Shown here in pieces: positions 10,303-20,089 of a stretch of DNA of 64,000 nt (positions are counted from its first letter, which is position 1; each line of letters opens with the position of its first letter). This DNA comes from Litorivivens lipolytica (lineage in GTDB: Bacteria; Pseudomonadota; Gammaproteobacteria; Pseudomonadales; Spongiibacteraceae): positions 558,001 through 622,000 of the forward strand of contig NZ_JACHWY010000001.1 in the NCBI RefSeq assembly GCF_014191715.1, read 5' to 3'. The notes under the pieces are model-generated. The model did not search any database and was not told the DNA's origin. It worked only from the letters and a program-made list of their open reading frames with translations. Both the position numbers and the translations under genes were made by a program.

Positions 10303-10923
10303 GTGGAAATAGCCTGTCTTGATCTTGAAGGGGTACTGGTACCGGAAATCTGGATCGACTTTGCCGAGCGCACCGGCATTGAAGAGCTTAAGGCCACCAC
10401 CCGCGATATTCCCGACTACGATGTGCTGATGAAACAGCGCCTGCGCCTGCTGGACGAGCACAAGCTGGGTCTGAACGAGATTCAGGAAGTGATCTCCACC
10501 ATGAAACCGCTGGAAGGCGCTGCCGAGTTTACCAACTGGCTGCGTGAGCGTTTTCAGGTGGTGATTCTGTCCGATACCTTCTATCAGTTTGCCAAGCCGC
10601 TGATGGCCCAGCTGGGTTACCCGACGCTGCTTTGCCACAATTTGGAAGTGGATGCCGACAGCGGACGCATTACCGACTACAAGCTGCGTCAGGCCAATCC
10701 CAAGCGTCAGGCCATTGTCGGTTTCAAGAGCATGTACTACCGCACCATTGCCGCCGGTGATTCCTACAATGACACGACCATGCTGGCCGAAGCCGATGCG
10801 GGCATTCTGTTTCATGCGCCGGACAATGTAATTGCCGAGTTCCCGCAATACCCGGCGGTGCACACCTATGAAGATCTCAAGAAAGAGTTTCTGAAAGCCT
10901 CAAACCGCGAACTGTCGCTGTAA
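10303..10923 (+). CDS. thrH: Phosphoserine phosphatase / homoserine phosphotransferase ThrH
   Basis: 206 residues, HAD superfamily. The motif CLDLEGVLVPEIW puts the nucleophile and acid at D6 and E8; the Asp-x-Glu form with VLVPE is characteristic of ThrH rather than SerB. Motif II is ILSDTFYQF and motif III/IV is AAGDSYNDTTML. ThrH removes phosphate from phosphoserine and can transfer it to homoserine, linking serine and threonine synthesis. GTG start, no better ATG nearby. Convergent with pabB; a strong hairpin at 10935-10960 lies at the junction. Confidence 0.92.
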   Translation: MEIACLDLEGVLVPEIWIDFAERTGIEELKATTRDIPDYDVLMKQRLRLLDEHKLGLNEIQEVISTMKPLEGAAEFTNWLRERFQVVILSDTFYQFAKPLMAQLGYPTLLCHNLEVDADSGRITDYKLRQANPKRQAIVGFKSMYYRTIAAGDSYNDTTMLAEADAGILFHAPDNVIAEFPQYPAVHTYEDLKKEFLKASNRELSL

Positions 10924-10934
10924 GTGGTCGAGCA

Positions 10935-10960
10935 GGGTGATGGGGCTCAACCCATCACCC
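10935..10960. terminator. Perfect 10-bp stem between convergent thrH and pabB
   Basis: GGGTGATGGG (10935-10944), a 6-base loop, then CCCATCACCC (10951-10960). The stem begins 11 bases after the thrH stop and overlaps the end of pabB. There is no T-run on either side, so it is not a classical intrinsic terminator. It may still block or stabilise transcripts of the two convergent genes. Confidence 0.5.
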
Positions 10961-12293
10961 GCAAACTCTCAAGCAGGGCCCCGACTTTGTTCCAGGTCTC
11001 TTCAAACTCCGCTTCCGCTTCGGAGTCCTCCACAATCCCGCCGCCCGACCAGCAATAGATCTTGCCCGCCTCGCAAAGCAGGGTGCGAATCGCGATATTG
11101 CTATCCATCGAGCCGTTAATATCCAGATAGGCGATAGATCCGCAGTAGATTGAGCGATCGTGGGGTTCCAGCTCATGGATAATTTCCATGGCACGACGCT
11201 TGGGCGCACCGGTAATCGAGCCGCCGGGGAAACTGGCCGCGAGCAAATCCAGTGCGGTTTTACCTGCTTTTAATTTGCCGCTAATGGTGCTGACGAGGTG
11301 GTGAACCGTCTGAAAGCTCTGTAGTTCGAACAGTTTGTCCACTCGAATACTGCCCGGTTCACAGCAGCGTCCCAGATCGTTGCGCAGCAGGTCGACAATC
11401 ATCAAATTCTCGGCACGATCTTTTTCGCTGTGGGCGAGCTGCTCAGCGAGAGCCCGATCTTTATCCGGGATGGGCGAGCGGGGCGCGGTGCCTTTGATGG
11501 GGGCGGTACTGACCTGCCCATTCTGAACCTGAATAAAGCGTTCCGGTGACAGGCACAGGATTTGGCTCTCGGGCAGTTCCAGAAATGCAGACCAGGGCGC
11601 AGCCGCGACCATCCTCAGCTGGTGATAGGCCTGCCAGGCGTCCCCTTCGCAAGTGGCCTGAAAACGGCGGGCTAGGTTGATTTGATAGCTGTCACCCGCC
11701 CGAATATAGCTTTTAACATGCTTGAAAAGTGTATTGTAATCAATTGAATTTAAATTGGTTTCAAATTCAGATTTCAGTCTAAAAGGCGTGGTGGAGCGAG
11801 CCTTCTCGTCCTCTGCTAGGCGCGCTTCGATGTCCTGCAATAATTCGCTTGGCGTGTCAGGGTGGCTAACCAGCCAGCGACGTTTTTTATGGTGATCGAC
11901 TACAAAAGCCCAACTGTAGAGCCCGGCGTAGAAATCGGGTAGCCGATAACTGCTCTGCTGGTTGCCGACGTTGGCCAGATAGCGGCCTCCGTCATAGCCG
12001 AGGCTGGTGATCAGGCCGGCGGAAAAGGGCAGGTCAATAGTGAGCGTTGCCGGGTTTAGCCCTTTCAAGAGCGTTGAAATCTTCTCGAAAGATTCTTTGA
12101 AATTGCTACTAGTGTCTGTTTTTGATAGAAAAAGCGTTCCTATCGGGGCTGCACTGATAATGTCATAGCGGCCGCGTTCCGAGTACGGCCAGGCGCTGTC
12201 GAGAAAGACCGGGCAGGGCAGGTCGCGCACGCGCTCAAAGAGCTGGCTGCTGTCGGACTGATAGGTCAGTTCGCGGACCGTGAATGGCGCCAT
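10947..12293 (-). CDS. pabB: Aminodeoxychorismate synthase component I
   Basis: 448 residues of the chorismate-binding family. SYQINLARRF, the PIKGTAPRS block (lysine of the active site), DLLRNDLGRCCEPGSI and FPGGSITGAPKRRAMEIIHELEP are all present and intact. SIAYLDINGSMDSNIAIRTL and YWSGGGIVEDS complete the C-terminal catalytic domain. With an amidotransferase (PabA/TrpG, not in this window) it aminates chorismate to 4-amino-4-deoxychorismate for folate. The choice of PabB over TrpE rests on length and the PIKGT form. No fused PabC. Confidence 0.88.
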   Translation of the reverse strand: MAPFTVRELTYQSDSSQLFERVRDLPCPVFLDSAWPYSERGRYDIISAAPIGTLFLSKTDTSSNFKESFEKISTLLKGLNPATLTIDLPFSAGLITSLGYDGGRYLANVGNQQSSYRLPDFYAGLYSWAFVVDHHKKRRWLVSHPDTPSELLQDIEARLAEDEKARSTTPFRLKSEFETNLNSIDYNTLFKHVKSYIRAGDSYQINLARRFQATCEGDAWQAYHQLRMVAAAPWSAFLELPESQILCLSPERFIQVQNGQVSTAPIKGTAPRSPIPDKDRALAEQLAHSEKDRAENLMIVDLLRNDLGRCCEPGSIRVDKLFELQSFQTVHHLVSTISGKLKAGKTALDLLAASFPGGSITGAPKRRAMEIIHELEPHDRSIYCGSIAYLDINGSMDSNIAIRTLLCEAGKIYCWSGGGIVEDSEAEAEFEETWNKVGALLESLRVMG

Positions 12294-12404
12294 AGTGAAA
12301 AGGGACAGCTCTGTTGAGTTGCGGGGCGATATTGTATCGAGCGCAAGTTGTTGAAATCCAGCGGGATTAACGTATTAGACAACATTTAGTGTCCGCTTTG
12401 TACA

Positions 12405-12433
12405 TTGACACTGACCCCCTATGCAATTAATGT
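12405..12433 (+). promoter_or_regulatory. Candidate sigma-70 promoter of the propionyl-CoA operon
   Basis: A consensus -35 TTGACA (12405-12410) is followed after 17 bases by TAATGT (12428-12433). An alternative -10, ATTAAT, is two bases closer. It would give a leader of about 190 bases before the start of the carboxyltransferase gene. The -35 is perfect but the -10 is weak. Confidence 0.45.
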
Positions 12434-12460
12434 TGTCGCCCGCCTGAAGCCGAAGAACAC

Positions 12461-12565
12461 GGGCTTAAGCCCTTGAATGCAAAGTGTTCTTTGTCAACTT
12501 TCGATTCAAAAGAGTGGGCCGCTGCGCACCAATACAGCGGCAGATAAGTGAGCTCTGCTTATCTG
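12461..12565 (+). promoter_or_regulatory. Leader with successive inverted repeats
   Basis: Three palindromic elements lie in the long gap upstream of the operon (12294-12631): GGGCTTAAGCCC at 12461-12472; GCCGCTG and CAGCGGC (12518-12524 and 12535-12541) around a 10-base loop; and CAGATAAG and CTTATCTG (12541-12548 and 12558-12565) around a 9-base loop. The last two are contiguous and share a base. They could be operators or a structured mRNA leader. No known riboswitch consensus was recognised. Confidence 0.4.
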
Positions 12566-12631
12566 AATCCAACCCGCCGTCATCGTCAGTTGCTTAAACA
12601 CGCCTCAACTTTAGTTGCTGAGACAGGAAGC

Positions 12632-14341
12632 ATGACAAAAAAATCGCAGATCGCCCCGACACTGACAAACCCGTTTGAGCAGTCCAAGGACGTGGAATTC
12701 ACCGTCCCCGGCCAGCTCGATTACGACCCCGGCCTTTACGAAACGACCCTGATGATGGGTCACGAGTTGTTACAGCTCCCTTATAAGGCCGCTGGCGTAA
12801 AAAGCGTCCAGAAACAGCACCAGAAAAAGCGCATGACCGTTTGGGAACGCATTCAGGTGCTGAAAGACCCGGATTCCGAGCCCAAGATCCTGTATCAGAA
12901 CTGGGGTAAAAACCTCGACGGTGCCTCGCTGGTTACCGGCATCATTAAGGTTAACGGTCGCGATGTGGCGATCTACGGTCACGATTTCACCGTGCGCGCC
13001 GGCTCCATGGACGCCACTAACGGCAGCAAACTGGCTCGCCTGTTTGAGCTGGCTGGCAAGCTGGGTATTCCGCTGGTCGGCATGAACGACTCGGCCGGTG
13101 CCTATATCCCCGCCGGTGTGGGTGGTCTGGACGGCTACGCCGAAGCCTTTACTGCGCTGCGTCGTATTAACGGTGTTGTACCGTCAATTATGTGCATGTT
13201 CGGCTATAACGCCGGTGGCGGTGCCTACCTGCCGCGTCAGGGCTCTTTTGTGGTTCAGCCCAACGATACCTTCTTCGGTCTGACCGGCCCCGGTGTTGTT
13301 AAGTCGGTTCTGGGTGAAGACGTTACCGCTGACGAGCTGGGCGGCCCCTCGGTTCACTCCCAGTCTGGCGTGACCGACTTTGTGGTCCCCGACGAAGTGG
13401 CGGCCCTGAACAAGGTCAAGCAGCTGCTGAACTACCTGCCGAACAACAATGCCTCGCAGGCGCCGTTCCAGCCGACCTCTGACCCGATCAGCCGTAAAAC
13501 TTGGGACATCGACCTGCTGTTGAAAAAATCCTTCAACAGCCCCACCGGTTTCAACACGCCGTTTGATATCAGCATTATCATCCAGCAGCTGTGTGATCAC
13601 GGTGACTATTTCGAAGTGCAACCCGAGCGTGCCCGCAACACTATTACTGCCTTCGGCCGTATAGGCGGCAACGTGGTTGGCTTTGTGGCGAACAACTCGG
13701 CGGTGGCCTCCGGTCAGATTGATATTGCAGCGGCTTACAAAAACGCCCGCTTTATCCGCTTCTGTAACGTCTACAACATCCCTGTGATGTTTATGGAAGA
13801 CACCACCGGCTTTCTGCCGGGCCGCGAGCAGGAAGAGGGCGGTATTGTGCAGGCCGGTCGCGCCATGCTCGACTCCATCGTCGATCTGCGCACCCCGCGC
13901 TTCCTGATTATTATCCGTAACGCCTTTGGCGGTGCCTACGCCTCCTTTAACAACTACCCAACGGGCGCTGACTTTGTCTGCGCGCTGCCGACCACCCGCC
14001 TTGCGGTTATGGGCCCGGCCGGTGTTGAGTACGTGTACAAGGATGAGCTGCGCGCCATTCGCGGTACATTGAAAGATCGCGTGGCCAAGGCCATGAAACA
14101 GGGTCTCTCAGAGAAAGATGCCAAGGCCGAAGTGGCTGCCTGGCAGAAAGCCGAAGAAGCCCAGCTGGCTCAGCGCTACGAGCGCGAGCTGATGAACCCC
14201 AACGAGGCCCTGAGCCTCGGCTCCATTTCACAGATTGTCATGCCGTCGGATCTGCGACAGGTCATCGCCGAGCAGCTGCAGCTGCATATGGCGAGCTACA
14301 AGCCCGAAGCCATGGGCGGACCGCAACGCGAATTCCACTGA
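12632..14341 (+). CDS. Acyl-CoA carboxylase carboxyltransferase subunit (probable propionyl-CoA carboxylase beta)
   Basis: About 569 residues. Two crotonase-fold carboxyltransferase halves are visible. The first has [25 protein letters not shown] and [18 protein letters not shown]; the second has [35 protein letters not shown] and [14 protein letters not shown], which make the acyl-CoA and biotin oxyanion pockets. The enzyme moves CO2 from biotin to the alpha carbon of an acyl-CoA. Propionyl-CoA is inferred from the downstream epimerase and mutase. I chose ATG 12632 because of the AGGAAG ribosome site; an in-frame GTG at 12548 would add 28 residues that fall inside the inverted-repeat leader. 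First gene of the operon. Confidence 0.88.
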   Translation: MTKKSQIAPTLTNPFEQSKDVEFTVPGQLDYDPGLYETTLMMGHELLQLPYKAAGVKSVQKQHQKKRMTVWERIQVLKDPDSEPKILYQNWGKNLDGASLVTGIIKVNGRDVAIYGHDFTVRAGSMDATNGSKLARLFELAGKLGIPLVGMNDSAGAYIPAGVGGLDGYAEAFTALRRINGVVPSIMCMFGYNAGGGAYLPRQGSFVVQPNDTFFGLTGPGVVKSVLGEDVTADELGGPSVHSQSGVTDFVVPDEVAALNKVKQLLNYLPNNNASQAPFQPTSDPISRKTWDIDLLLKKSFNSPTGFNTPFDISIIIQQLCDHGDYFEVQPERARNTITAFGRIGGNVVGFVANNSAVASGQIDIAAAYKNARFIRFCNVYNIPVMFMEDTTGFLPGREQEEGGIVQAGRAMLDSIVDLRTPRFLIIIRNAFGGAYASFNNYPTGADFVCALPTTRLAVMGPAGVEYVYKDELRAIRGTLKDRVAKAMKQGLSEKDAKAEVAAWQKAEEAQLAQRYERELMNPNEALSLGSISQIVMPSDLRQVIAEQLQLHMASYKPEAMGGPQREFH

Positions 14342-14383
14342 CGTCGCTGTTAAGACAAACCGGATTACAAGGGGAACACACTC

Positions 14384-17227
14384 GTGCAAAGCAACAACTA
14401 CTATCTGAACAACCCGTGGATTCACGCGGATCGCAAGCTGTCCAACTCCTCGTCTGAGTGGGTGCGCAGCTTTTCCTGCGAAGACCTGAAGCCACTTATC
14501 ATCTGCCGTGGTCCGATCCGTAAGGAAGCCATGGATGTGTTTGATGAAATGGGTATCAACGGTTACGGCATTCTGCTGTCGGAAAAAGACTCCATTACCT
14601 ACACCAACGCACTGGCGCCGGAACTGCGCAAGCTGACCGACCCGGACCGCGTTCACCGTGTACCTGACTACACGGGTGCCAACAAGGAAGAGCGGACCAA
14701 GCGCATTCAGCAGATTGTCCGCATCGCCAAAGACAACGGCTACAACTCCATCTTTGCGGGCTACGGCTTTATGTCGGAAGACGCGGAAATGGTTGAAGCC
14801 ATGGAAGAGGCCGGGCTCAACTTTATCGGCCCTTGCTCCTACACCCAGAAAGCGGCGGGCATGAAGGATCAGGCCAAGCGCACCGCACTGGCCACTGGCG
14901 TATCGGTAACTCCCGGTGTGAATAACGCGACCAGCCTGGCTTTGTTTGCCAAATACGGCAAAGACGGTCTGGAAAAATGCGCCAAGGATCACAAGCTGAA
15001 AGTGGATTTCAGCAAGTGTGCCGATGACGAAGACAAGGCTCTGGCCCTGCTGCACGCTTCCTACGATGCGGGTATCGACATCATTGATGCCAAAGACATC
15101 GGCGAAGCGCTGAAAGTTGAAGCCAAGCGCATGCTGGCTGAAAAGCCCAACAACCGCTTCCGTCTGAAAGCTATCGCCGGTGGCGGTGGTAAAGGTCAGC
15201 GTATCCTGCAATCAGCCAACTCTTACAAGGGCAAGACCCTGGAAGAGCGCGTTGAGCAGGCTGCGGCGAAAGTACCTTCGCTGGTCCTGGAATGTCTGAT
15301 CGAGCTGAAAACCAACGGTGTGGGCGACAACAAAAACGTCCTGATCGAAATGAACATCGATACCACTCGTCACCAGGAAATTCAGGTGGTGGGTAACGGC
15401 GAATGGTGCATGACCATGGGTGGTCGTGACTGCTCCCTGCAGATGCACGAGCAGAAACTGCTGGAAGTCTCTGTCACTGTCGAAGAGCTGGAAGCGGCAA
15501 TTGAAGAAGCCAGCGCTGCGGGTCGCCGTGCCGAAGTCACTCAGCTGAAGAAAGACCTCGAAATCCTGAACAAGATGGAAGAAGAGGGTGCAATTTTCGG
15601 CGAAGCGGTGAAGCTGGATTCTGTCGGAACCTTCGAGTGTATCGTCGACGGTGAAGCTCACTACTTCATGGAAATGAACACCCGGATTCAGGTTGAACAC
15701 CGCGTTACCGAGCTGTGCTACAAGCTGAAGTTCACCAACCCCGACAACCCGAACGATTACTTTATCGCGGAAAGTCTGGTTGAGGTTATGGCGCTGATCG
15801 CCCGTCACGGCAAGCGTCTGCCCAAGCCTGAGCGACTGGTACGCGAGCCGGCATCTGTCGAAGCTCGTATGAACGCCACCAACCAGGCTTTGCAGCCTCA
15901 CGCCGGCGGCATTATTGAATACTGGTCCGACGCGCTGGAAGGTGAGATTCGCGACGATCAGGGTATCTCCATGCACAACCCGGATACGGATGTGTTCATG
16001 AAGTACCACCTGGCTGGCGCCTACGACTCCAACATTGCGCTGCTGCTGACCACCGGTCAGAACCGTCTGGACAGCTACACCAAGTTGGCTGAAATCCTGC
16101 GTCGCACTGAATTGCGCGGCAAGGATCTGGCGACCAACCTGCAGTTCCATTACGGTCTGGTTTACTGGTTCCTAGGCAACGGCATCAATGCCCGTCCCAG
16201 CACGCGCTTTATCGTGCCTTACCTGACTGCGGTGGGTGAGCTGAAAGAAGCGACGTCTCAGATCGATCTGGACTTTGCTTATGGTCAGATCAAGCAGAAG
16301 TACCTTGCCGACGCCGATGCCAAAACCGCCAAGGCCTGGGCTACGGCGCTGGATATGAAGCAACTGCTGATTACACGCCCGCTGGAGCGTCTTTTCAGTG
16401 AGCCGCACTACCTGTCTGGTTGGTTGAGCACACACAAAGACGTGGTCAAGATCAGCAAGAAATCGGTGGAGTGGTCAGTTAACCCGATTGAACTGCTGGC
16501 TGAGCTGTATCACTTCCTGAACATGGATTACGAGCCCGGTAAACCGGCCCGTTACATGATCTGGGATCACGACAATGAAGTGCTGCAGGCTGCATTGAGC
16601 TTCTACGCCAGCCTGAAGGAAAAACTGGGCACCGAAGACTTCGCGGAAATCCAGAAAGCGCTGGCTTCCGACAAGGCGCCGAAAGGCATCACCAAGAAGC
16701 AGTGGGCCGAAGTTCAACAGGCGCACGCGGGCTATCAGGCGGGCACCGAACTCTTGTCTGTGCTGAGTTATGTGGCGCGCAAGACCAAGTTCCACGACCT
16801 GAAAGTCAATGCGGACCTGAGCATCACCATCCCGGATCGTCTGACCGAGAAAGAACTGCAGGATCGCATGGCCAAGGTACTGGTGCCGCCGCCGGCCGCC
16901 AAGTCCGACGAAATCCTCGCCGCCAGCGGCGGTATGTTCTACCCGCGCGAAGCGCCGGGCATGGATGTATTCGTGAACGAGGGCGATCACTTCGAGGCGG
17001 GCGACGTGCTCTACATTGTTGAAGTTATGAAGATGTTCAACAAGGTCGTGGCGCCATTCTCCGGCACCATCGACAAGTGCCTGATCGACGGTGACGGTGT
17101 GATCATCAAGAAAGGTCAGCCGCTGTTCAAGGTGACGCCGGACGAGAAAATCGTTATTGAAACGCCGGAAGATATCGCCAAACGCCGTCAGGCGAAAACC
17201 GCTGATTTTCTGAACGCCATCGGCTGA
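14384..17227 (+). CDS. Long biotin carboxylase with fused biotinyl domain (propionyl-CoA carboxylase alpha-like)
   Basis: 947 residues, against about 660-680 for ordinary alpha subunits. Biotin-carboxylase blocks are recognisable but divergent: FAGYGFMSEDAEMVEAMEEAG, the ATP-grasp glycine loop KAIAGGGGKGQ, RHQEIQVVGNG, GRDCSLQMHEQK, the metal site FMEMNTRIQVEHRVTE, VEARMNAT, and YDSNIALLLTTG. A charged helical insert (about residues 364-405, VEELEAAIEEASAAG) interrupts the fold. An unrecognised region of about 250 residues follows. The C-terminal lipoyl/biotinyl domain has the biotin lysine K883 in EVMKMF. GTG start with AAGGGG upstream, 42 bases after the carboxyltransferase. Role: ATP-dependent carboxylation of biotin for its neighbour. 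Sure of class; substrate inferred from context. Confidence 0.85.
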   Translation: MQSNNYYLNNPWIHADRKLSNSSSEWVRSFSCEDLKPLIICRGPIRKEAMDVFDEMGINGYGILLSEKDSITYTNALAPELRKLTDPDRVHRVPDYTGANKEERTKRIQQIVRIAKDNGYNSIFAGYGFMSEDAEMVEAMEEAGLNFIGPCSYTQKAAGMKDQAKRTALATGVSVTPGVNNATSLALFAKYGKDGLEKCAKDHKLKVDFSKCADDEDKALALLHASYDAGIDIIDAKDIGEALKVEAKRMLAEKPNNRFRLKAIAGGGGKGQRILQSANSYKGKTLEERVEQAAAKVPSLVLECLIELKTNGVGDNKNVLIEMNIDTTRHQEIQVVGNGEWCMTMGGRDCSLQMHEQKLLEVSVTVEELEAAIEEASAAGRRAEVTQLKKDLEILNKMEEEGAIFGEAVKLDSVGTFECIVDGEAHYFMEMNTRIQVEHRVTELCYKLKFTNPDNPNDYFIAESLVEVMALIARHGKRLPKPERLVREPASVEARMNATNQALQPHAGGIIEYWSDALEGEIRDDQGISMHNPDTDVFMKYHLAGAYDSNIALLLTTGQNRLDSYTKLAEILRRTELRGKDLATNLQFHYGLVYWFLGNGINARPSTRFIVPYLTAVGELKEATSQIDLDFAYGQIKQKYLADADAKTAKAWATALDMKQLLITRPLERLFSEPHYLSGWLSTHKDVVKISKKSVEWSVNPIELLAELYHFLNMDYEPGKPARYMIWDHDNEVLQAALSFYASLKEKLGTEDFAEIQKALASDKAPKGITKKQWAEVQQAHAGYQAGTELLSVLSYVARKTKFHDLKVNADLSITIPDRLTEKELQDRMAKVLVPPPAAKSDEILAASGGMFYPREAPGMDVFVNEGDHFEAGDVLYIVEVMKMFNKVVAPFSGTIDKCLIDGDGVIIKKGQPLFKVTPDEKIVIETPEDIAKRRQAKTADFLNAIG

Positions 17228-17232
17228 TCTAA

Positions 17233-17260
17233 GGCGGGCGCCTGTGTTCAGGTGCCCGCC
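17233..17260 (+). other. Intercistronic 12-bp hairpin
   Basis: GGCGGGCGCCTG, loop TGTT, CAGGTGCCCGCC: a 12-bp stem with one G-U pair, six bases after the biotin carboxylase stop. No T-run follows. Such stems usually protect upstream mRNA or tune the ratio of upstream to downstream genes within an operon; that role is inference. Confidence 0.6.
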
Positions 17261-17301
17261 GGATTTACACCTCAAACGACTGTTGTACACAGGGTGACCC
17301 T

Positions 17302-17712
17302 ATGATTACCGCACTTGACCATATCGCCATTGCCGTTCCCGAACTGGAAAAGGCCATTGCGCGTTTCAAGGAAGATTTTCAGCTGAATTTTGAAGGGACT
17401 GAAGACGTTCAGGATGCGAAGACATCCACTGCCTTCTTTCCGGTACCGCCCACCAGCATCGAGCTGGTTCACCCCCTGAACGGTGAAGGCCCGATCGCCA
17501 AATACCTGGAGAAAAAGCCGGGTGGCCTGCACCACATCTGCTTTCGCAGCGACAACATCGAAGAAGATGTTGCCCGCCTGAAAGCCAAGGGTTATCAGTT
17601 TCTTTCTGATGAGCCGAGCCCCGGTGCCCACAACTCCAAGGTGATCTTTATTCACCCGAAAAGCTGCGACGGCGTGCTGGTAGAAATTAACCAGCCCGGC
17701 GACGATCACTGA
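17302..17712 (+). CDS. mce: Methylmalonyl-CoA epimerase
   Basis: 136 residues, a two-module VOC-fold enzyme. The metal-ligand strands are LDHIAIAVPEL (His near residue 6), SIELVHPL, GGLHHICFRSDNIEEDVARL and DGVLVEINQP, ending in the ligand Glu. It inverts (S)- to (R)-methylmalonyl-CoA and so connects the carboxylase to the mutase flanking it. Start ATG with AGGGTG upstream. The next gene follows after 30 bases. Confidence 0.93.
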   Translation: MITALDHIAIAVPELEKAIARFKEDFQLNFEGTEDVQDAKTSTAFFPVPPTSIELVHPLNGEGPIAKYLEKKPGGLHHICFRSDNIEEDVARLKAKGYQFLSDEPSPGAHNSKVIFIHPKSCDGVLVEINQPGDDH

Positions 17713-17742
17713 CGCAAGCAGCACACTGACAGGTAACAGCAC

Positions 17743-19908
17743 ATGGCAGACAAAGACTACAAAGCACCCGAGGCGTCTCGCGACGCGTGGGAAGAGATGG
17801 CCAACAAGCAGATGAGCAAGGGCGGCAAGAGCCTGGATGATCTGGTGTGGCACACCCCGGAAGGCATCGACGTCAATCCGCTGTACAGCAAGAAAGACAT
17901 CGAGAACCTCGAGTACACCGACACCATGCCCGGCATGGAGCCTTTTATTCGCGGCCCGCAGCCGACCATGTACGCCGGTCGTCCTTGGACGATTCGCCAG
18001 TACGCGGGTTTCTCTACGGCGGAAGAATCCAACGCCTTTTACCGCAAGGCGCTGGCCGCTGGTGGTCAGGGTGTATCCGTGGCCTTCGATCTGGCAACTC
18101 ACCGCGGCTATGACTCGGATCATCCGCGGGTAACCGGTGATGTGGGTAAAGCCGGTGTGGCGATTGATTCCGTTGAAGACATGAAAGTGCTGTTCGACGG
18201 TATTCCGCTGGATAAAGTCTCTGTCTCTATGACCATGAACGGCGCGGTACTGCCGGTACTGGCGGGTTATATCGTAGCGGCGGAAGAGCAGGGCGTTTCG
18301 CAGGAGCAACTGTCCGGCACCATTCAGAATGACATTCTGAAAGAGTTTATGGTGCGCAACACCTACATTTATCCGCCGCAGCCGTCGATGAAAATCATCG
18401 GCGACATCATTGCCTATGCGTCGGATCACATGCCGAAGTTCAACACCATCTCCATCTCTGGCTACCATATTCAGGAAGCCGGTGCCGATGCGGCGCTGGA
18501 GTTGGCCTACACCTTGGCTGACGGTAAAGAGTACATCCGTACCGCACTGGCTGCCGGTCTGGATATCGATAAGTTCGCGGGCCGCCTGTCCTTCTTCTGG
18601 GGCATCGGCATGAACTTCTACATGGAAATCGCGAAACTGCGCGCCGCTCGTCTGCTGTGGGCTCGCATTGTCAGCGAATTCAACCCAAAGAACCCGCGGT
18701 CGAAAATGCTGCGCACCCACAGCCAAACGTCTGGCTGGTCGCTCACCGAGCAGGACCCTTACAACAACGTGGTGCGTACCACCATTGAAGCGATGGCGGC
18801 GGTGTTTGGCGGTACCCAGTCTCTGCACACCAACGCACTGGATGAAGCGATTGCGCTGCCGACGGAATTCTCCGCCCGTATCGCCCGCAACACCCAGCTC
18901 ATCATTCAGGAAGAAACCGGTATCACCAAGGTGGTAGATCCTTGGGGCGGTTCTTACATGATGGAATCCCTGACCAACGACATCGCTGAAAAAGCCTGGG
19001 AGCTGATTCAGGAAGTTGAAGAGAAGGGTGGCATGGCCAAGGCCATCGAAACCGGCATGCCCAAGCTGCGCATCGAAGAATCTGCGGCTCGCAAGCAGGC
19101 CCGTATCGACCGTGGCGAAGACGTTATCGTCGGCGTGAACAAGTATCGTCTCGAAAAAGAAGACGACGTGGATATTCTCGATATCGATAACGAGAAAGTC
19201 CGCAAGTCTCAGGTCGCTGCGCTGGAGCGTATCCGCGCTTCACGCGATGAAAAGGCGGTGGAAGATGCCCTTGAAGCCATCTATCAGTGCGCGGTTTCCG
19301 GTGAAGGCAACCTGCTGGACCTGGCGGTGAAAGCCACCCGCGTTCGTGCTACCGTAGGTGAAATCTCTTTTGCCATGGAGCGCGAATTCGGTCGCTTCAA
19401 TGCGCAGGCTCAAACGGTATCCGGTGTGTACGGCAGCGCCTATCAGAACGACGACAACTGGAACGAAATCTCCAGCGATATCGAGGCTTTCACTGAGAAG
19501 CACGGTCGTCGCCCGCGTATGTTGGTCTGCAAAATGGGGCAGGACGGTCACGATCGTGGCGCCAAGGTGATTGCCACCGCATTCGCCGACGTCGGCTTTG
19601 ATATCGATCTGTCACCCATGTTCTCCACGCCGGAAGAAGTGGCCAAGCAGGCTATTGAAAACGACGTTCACGTCGTGGGTGTATCGTCTCAGGCCGCCGG
19701 TCATAAAACGCTGGTACCTGCGCTGATCGAAGAACTTAAGAAGCAGGGCGCAGGCGATATTATCGTCGTCGCCGGTGGCGTTATCCCGCGTCAGGATTAT
19801 GACTTCCTGAACAAGGCAGGCGTTAAAGGCATCTTCGGGCCCGGAACCCAGATTCCGAAAGCGGCTCGCGAAGTGCTGGACGCTATTAACGCGAACTATA
19901 AGGGCTGA
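17743..19908 (+). CDS. scpA: Methylmalonyl-CoA mutase, adenosylcobalamin-dependent
   Basis: 721 residues, the large single-chain form. The N-terminal TIM barrel binds substrate ([84 protein letters not shown]). The C-terminal cobalamin domain has the DxHxxG cofactor-His motif in [11 protein letters not shown], followed by GVSSQAAGH and VVAGGVIP. It converts (R)-methylmalonyl-CoA to succinyl-CoA. MeaB downstream would protect and reload it. No separate small subunit is needed or seen. Confidence 0.96.
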   Translation: MADKDYKAPEASRDAWEEMANKQMSKGGKSLDDLVWHTPEGIDVNPLYSKKDIENLEYTDTMPGMEPFIRGPQPTMYAGRPWTIRQYAGFSTAEESNAFYRKALAAGGQGVSVAFDLATHRGYDSDHPRVTGDVGKAGVAIDSVEDMKVLFDGIPLDKVSVSMTMNGAVLPVLAGYIVAAEEQGVSQEQLSGTIQNDILKEFMVRNTYIYPPQPSMKIIGDIIAYASDHMPKFNTISISGYHIQEAGADAALELAYTLADGKEYIRTALAAGLDIDKFAGRLSFFWGIGMNFYMEIAKLRAARLLWARIVSEFNPKNPRSKMLRTHSQTSGWSLTEQDPYNNVVRTTIEAMAAVFGGTQSLHTNALDEAIALPTEFSARIARNTQLIIQEETGITKVVDPWGGSYMMESLTNDIAEKAWELIQEVEEKGGMAKAIETGMPKLRIEESAARKQARIDRGEDVIVGVNKYRLEKEDDVDILDIDNEKVRKSQVAALERIRASRDEKAVEDALEAIYQCAVSGEGNLLDLAVKATRVRATVGEISFAMEREFGRFNAQAQTVSGVYGSAYQNDDNWNEISSDIEAFTEKHGRRPRMLVCKMGQDGHDRGAKVIATAFADVGFDIDLSPMFSTPEEVAKQAIENDVHVVGVSSQAAGHKTLVPALIEELKKQGAGDIIVVAGGVIPRQDYDFLNKAGVKGIFGPGTQIPKAAREVLDAINANYKG

Positions 19909-19960
19909 GTTTGCCCCCTGTGTCGGGGTTCCTGACTAAAAAGGGGGCTCCGACGTCCGT

Positions 19961-20045
19961 CGTCATTGCGAGCGCAGCGAAGCAATCTCGTTATATTGGC
20001 TCCGCAGCAGGAGATTGCTTCGTCGCTTCACTCCTCGCAATGACG
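19961..20045. repeat. Palindromic dispersed-repeat element
   Basis: A long imperfect palindrome: outer arms CGTCATTGCGAG (19961-19972) and CTCGCAATGACG (20034-20045), inner arms CGAAGCAATCTC (19978-19989) and GAGATTGCTTCG (20011-20022), with a 21-base centre. It matches the widely scattered intergenic repeat of the TCATTGCGAG...GAAGCAATC type found in many bacterial genomes. It is placed between the mutase and meaB, where its transcript would fold into a long hairpin. The only copy in the window. Confidence 0.8.
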
Positions 20046-20089
20046 GACTCTAATCGGACCCACTATTTCCAATCAGAGTCTCAATATCC

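Noticed and set aside
12461-12631. Cobalamin riboswitch ahead of the B12-mutase operon
   Set aside because: GCCGCTG resembles one conserved piece, but the B12 box and other conserved core segments are missing.
12548-12631. GTG-started 28-residue extension of the carboxyltransferase
   Set aside because: It runs through the inverted repeats and lacks a ribosome site, while ATG 12632 has a good one.
14228-18828. Long minus-strand open frames (up to 518 codons) under the propionyl-CoA operon
   Set aside because: They mirror strongly codon-biased, well-identified plus-strand genes and show no family motifs or ribosome sites.
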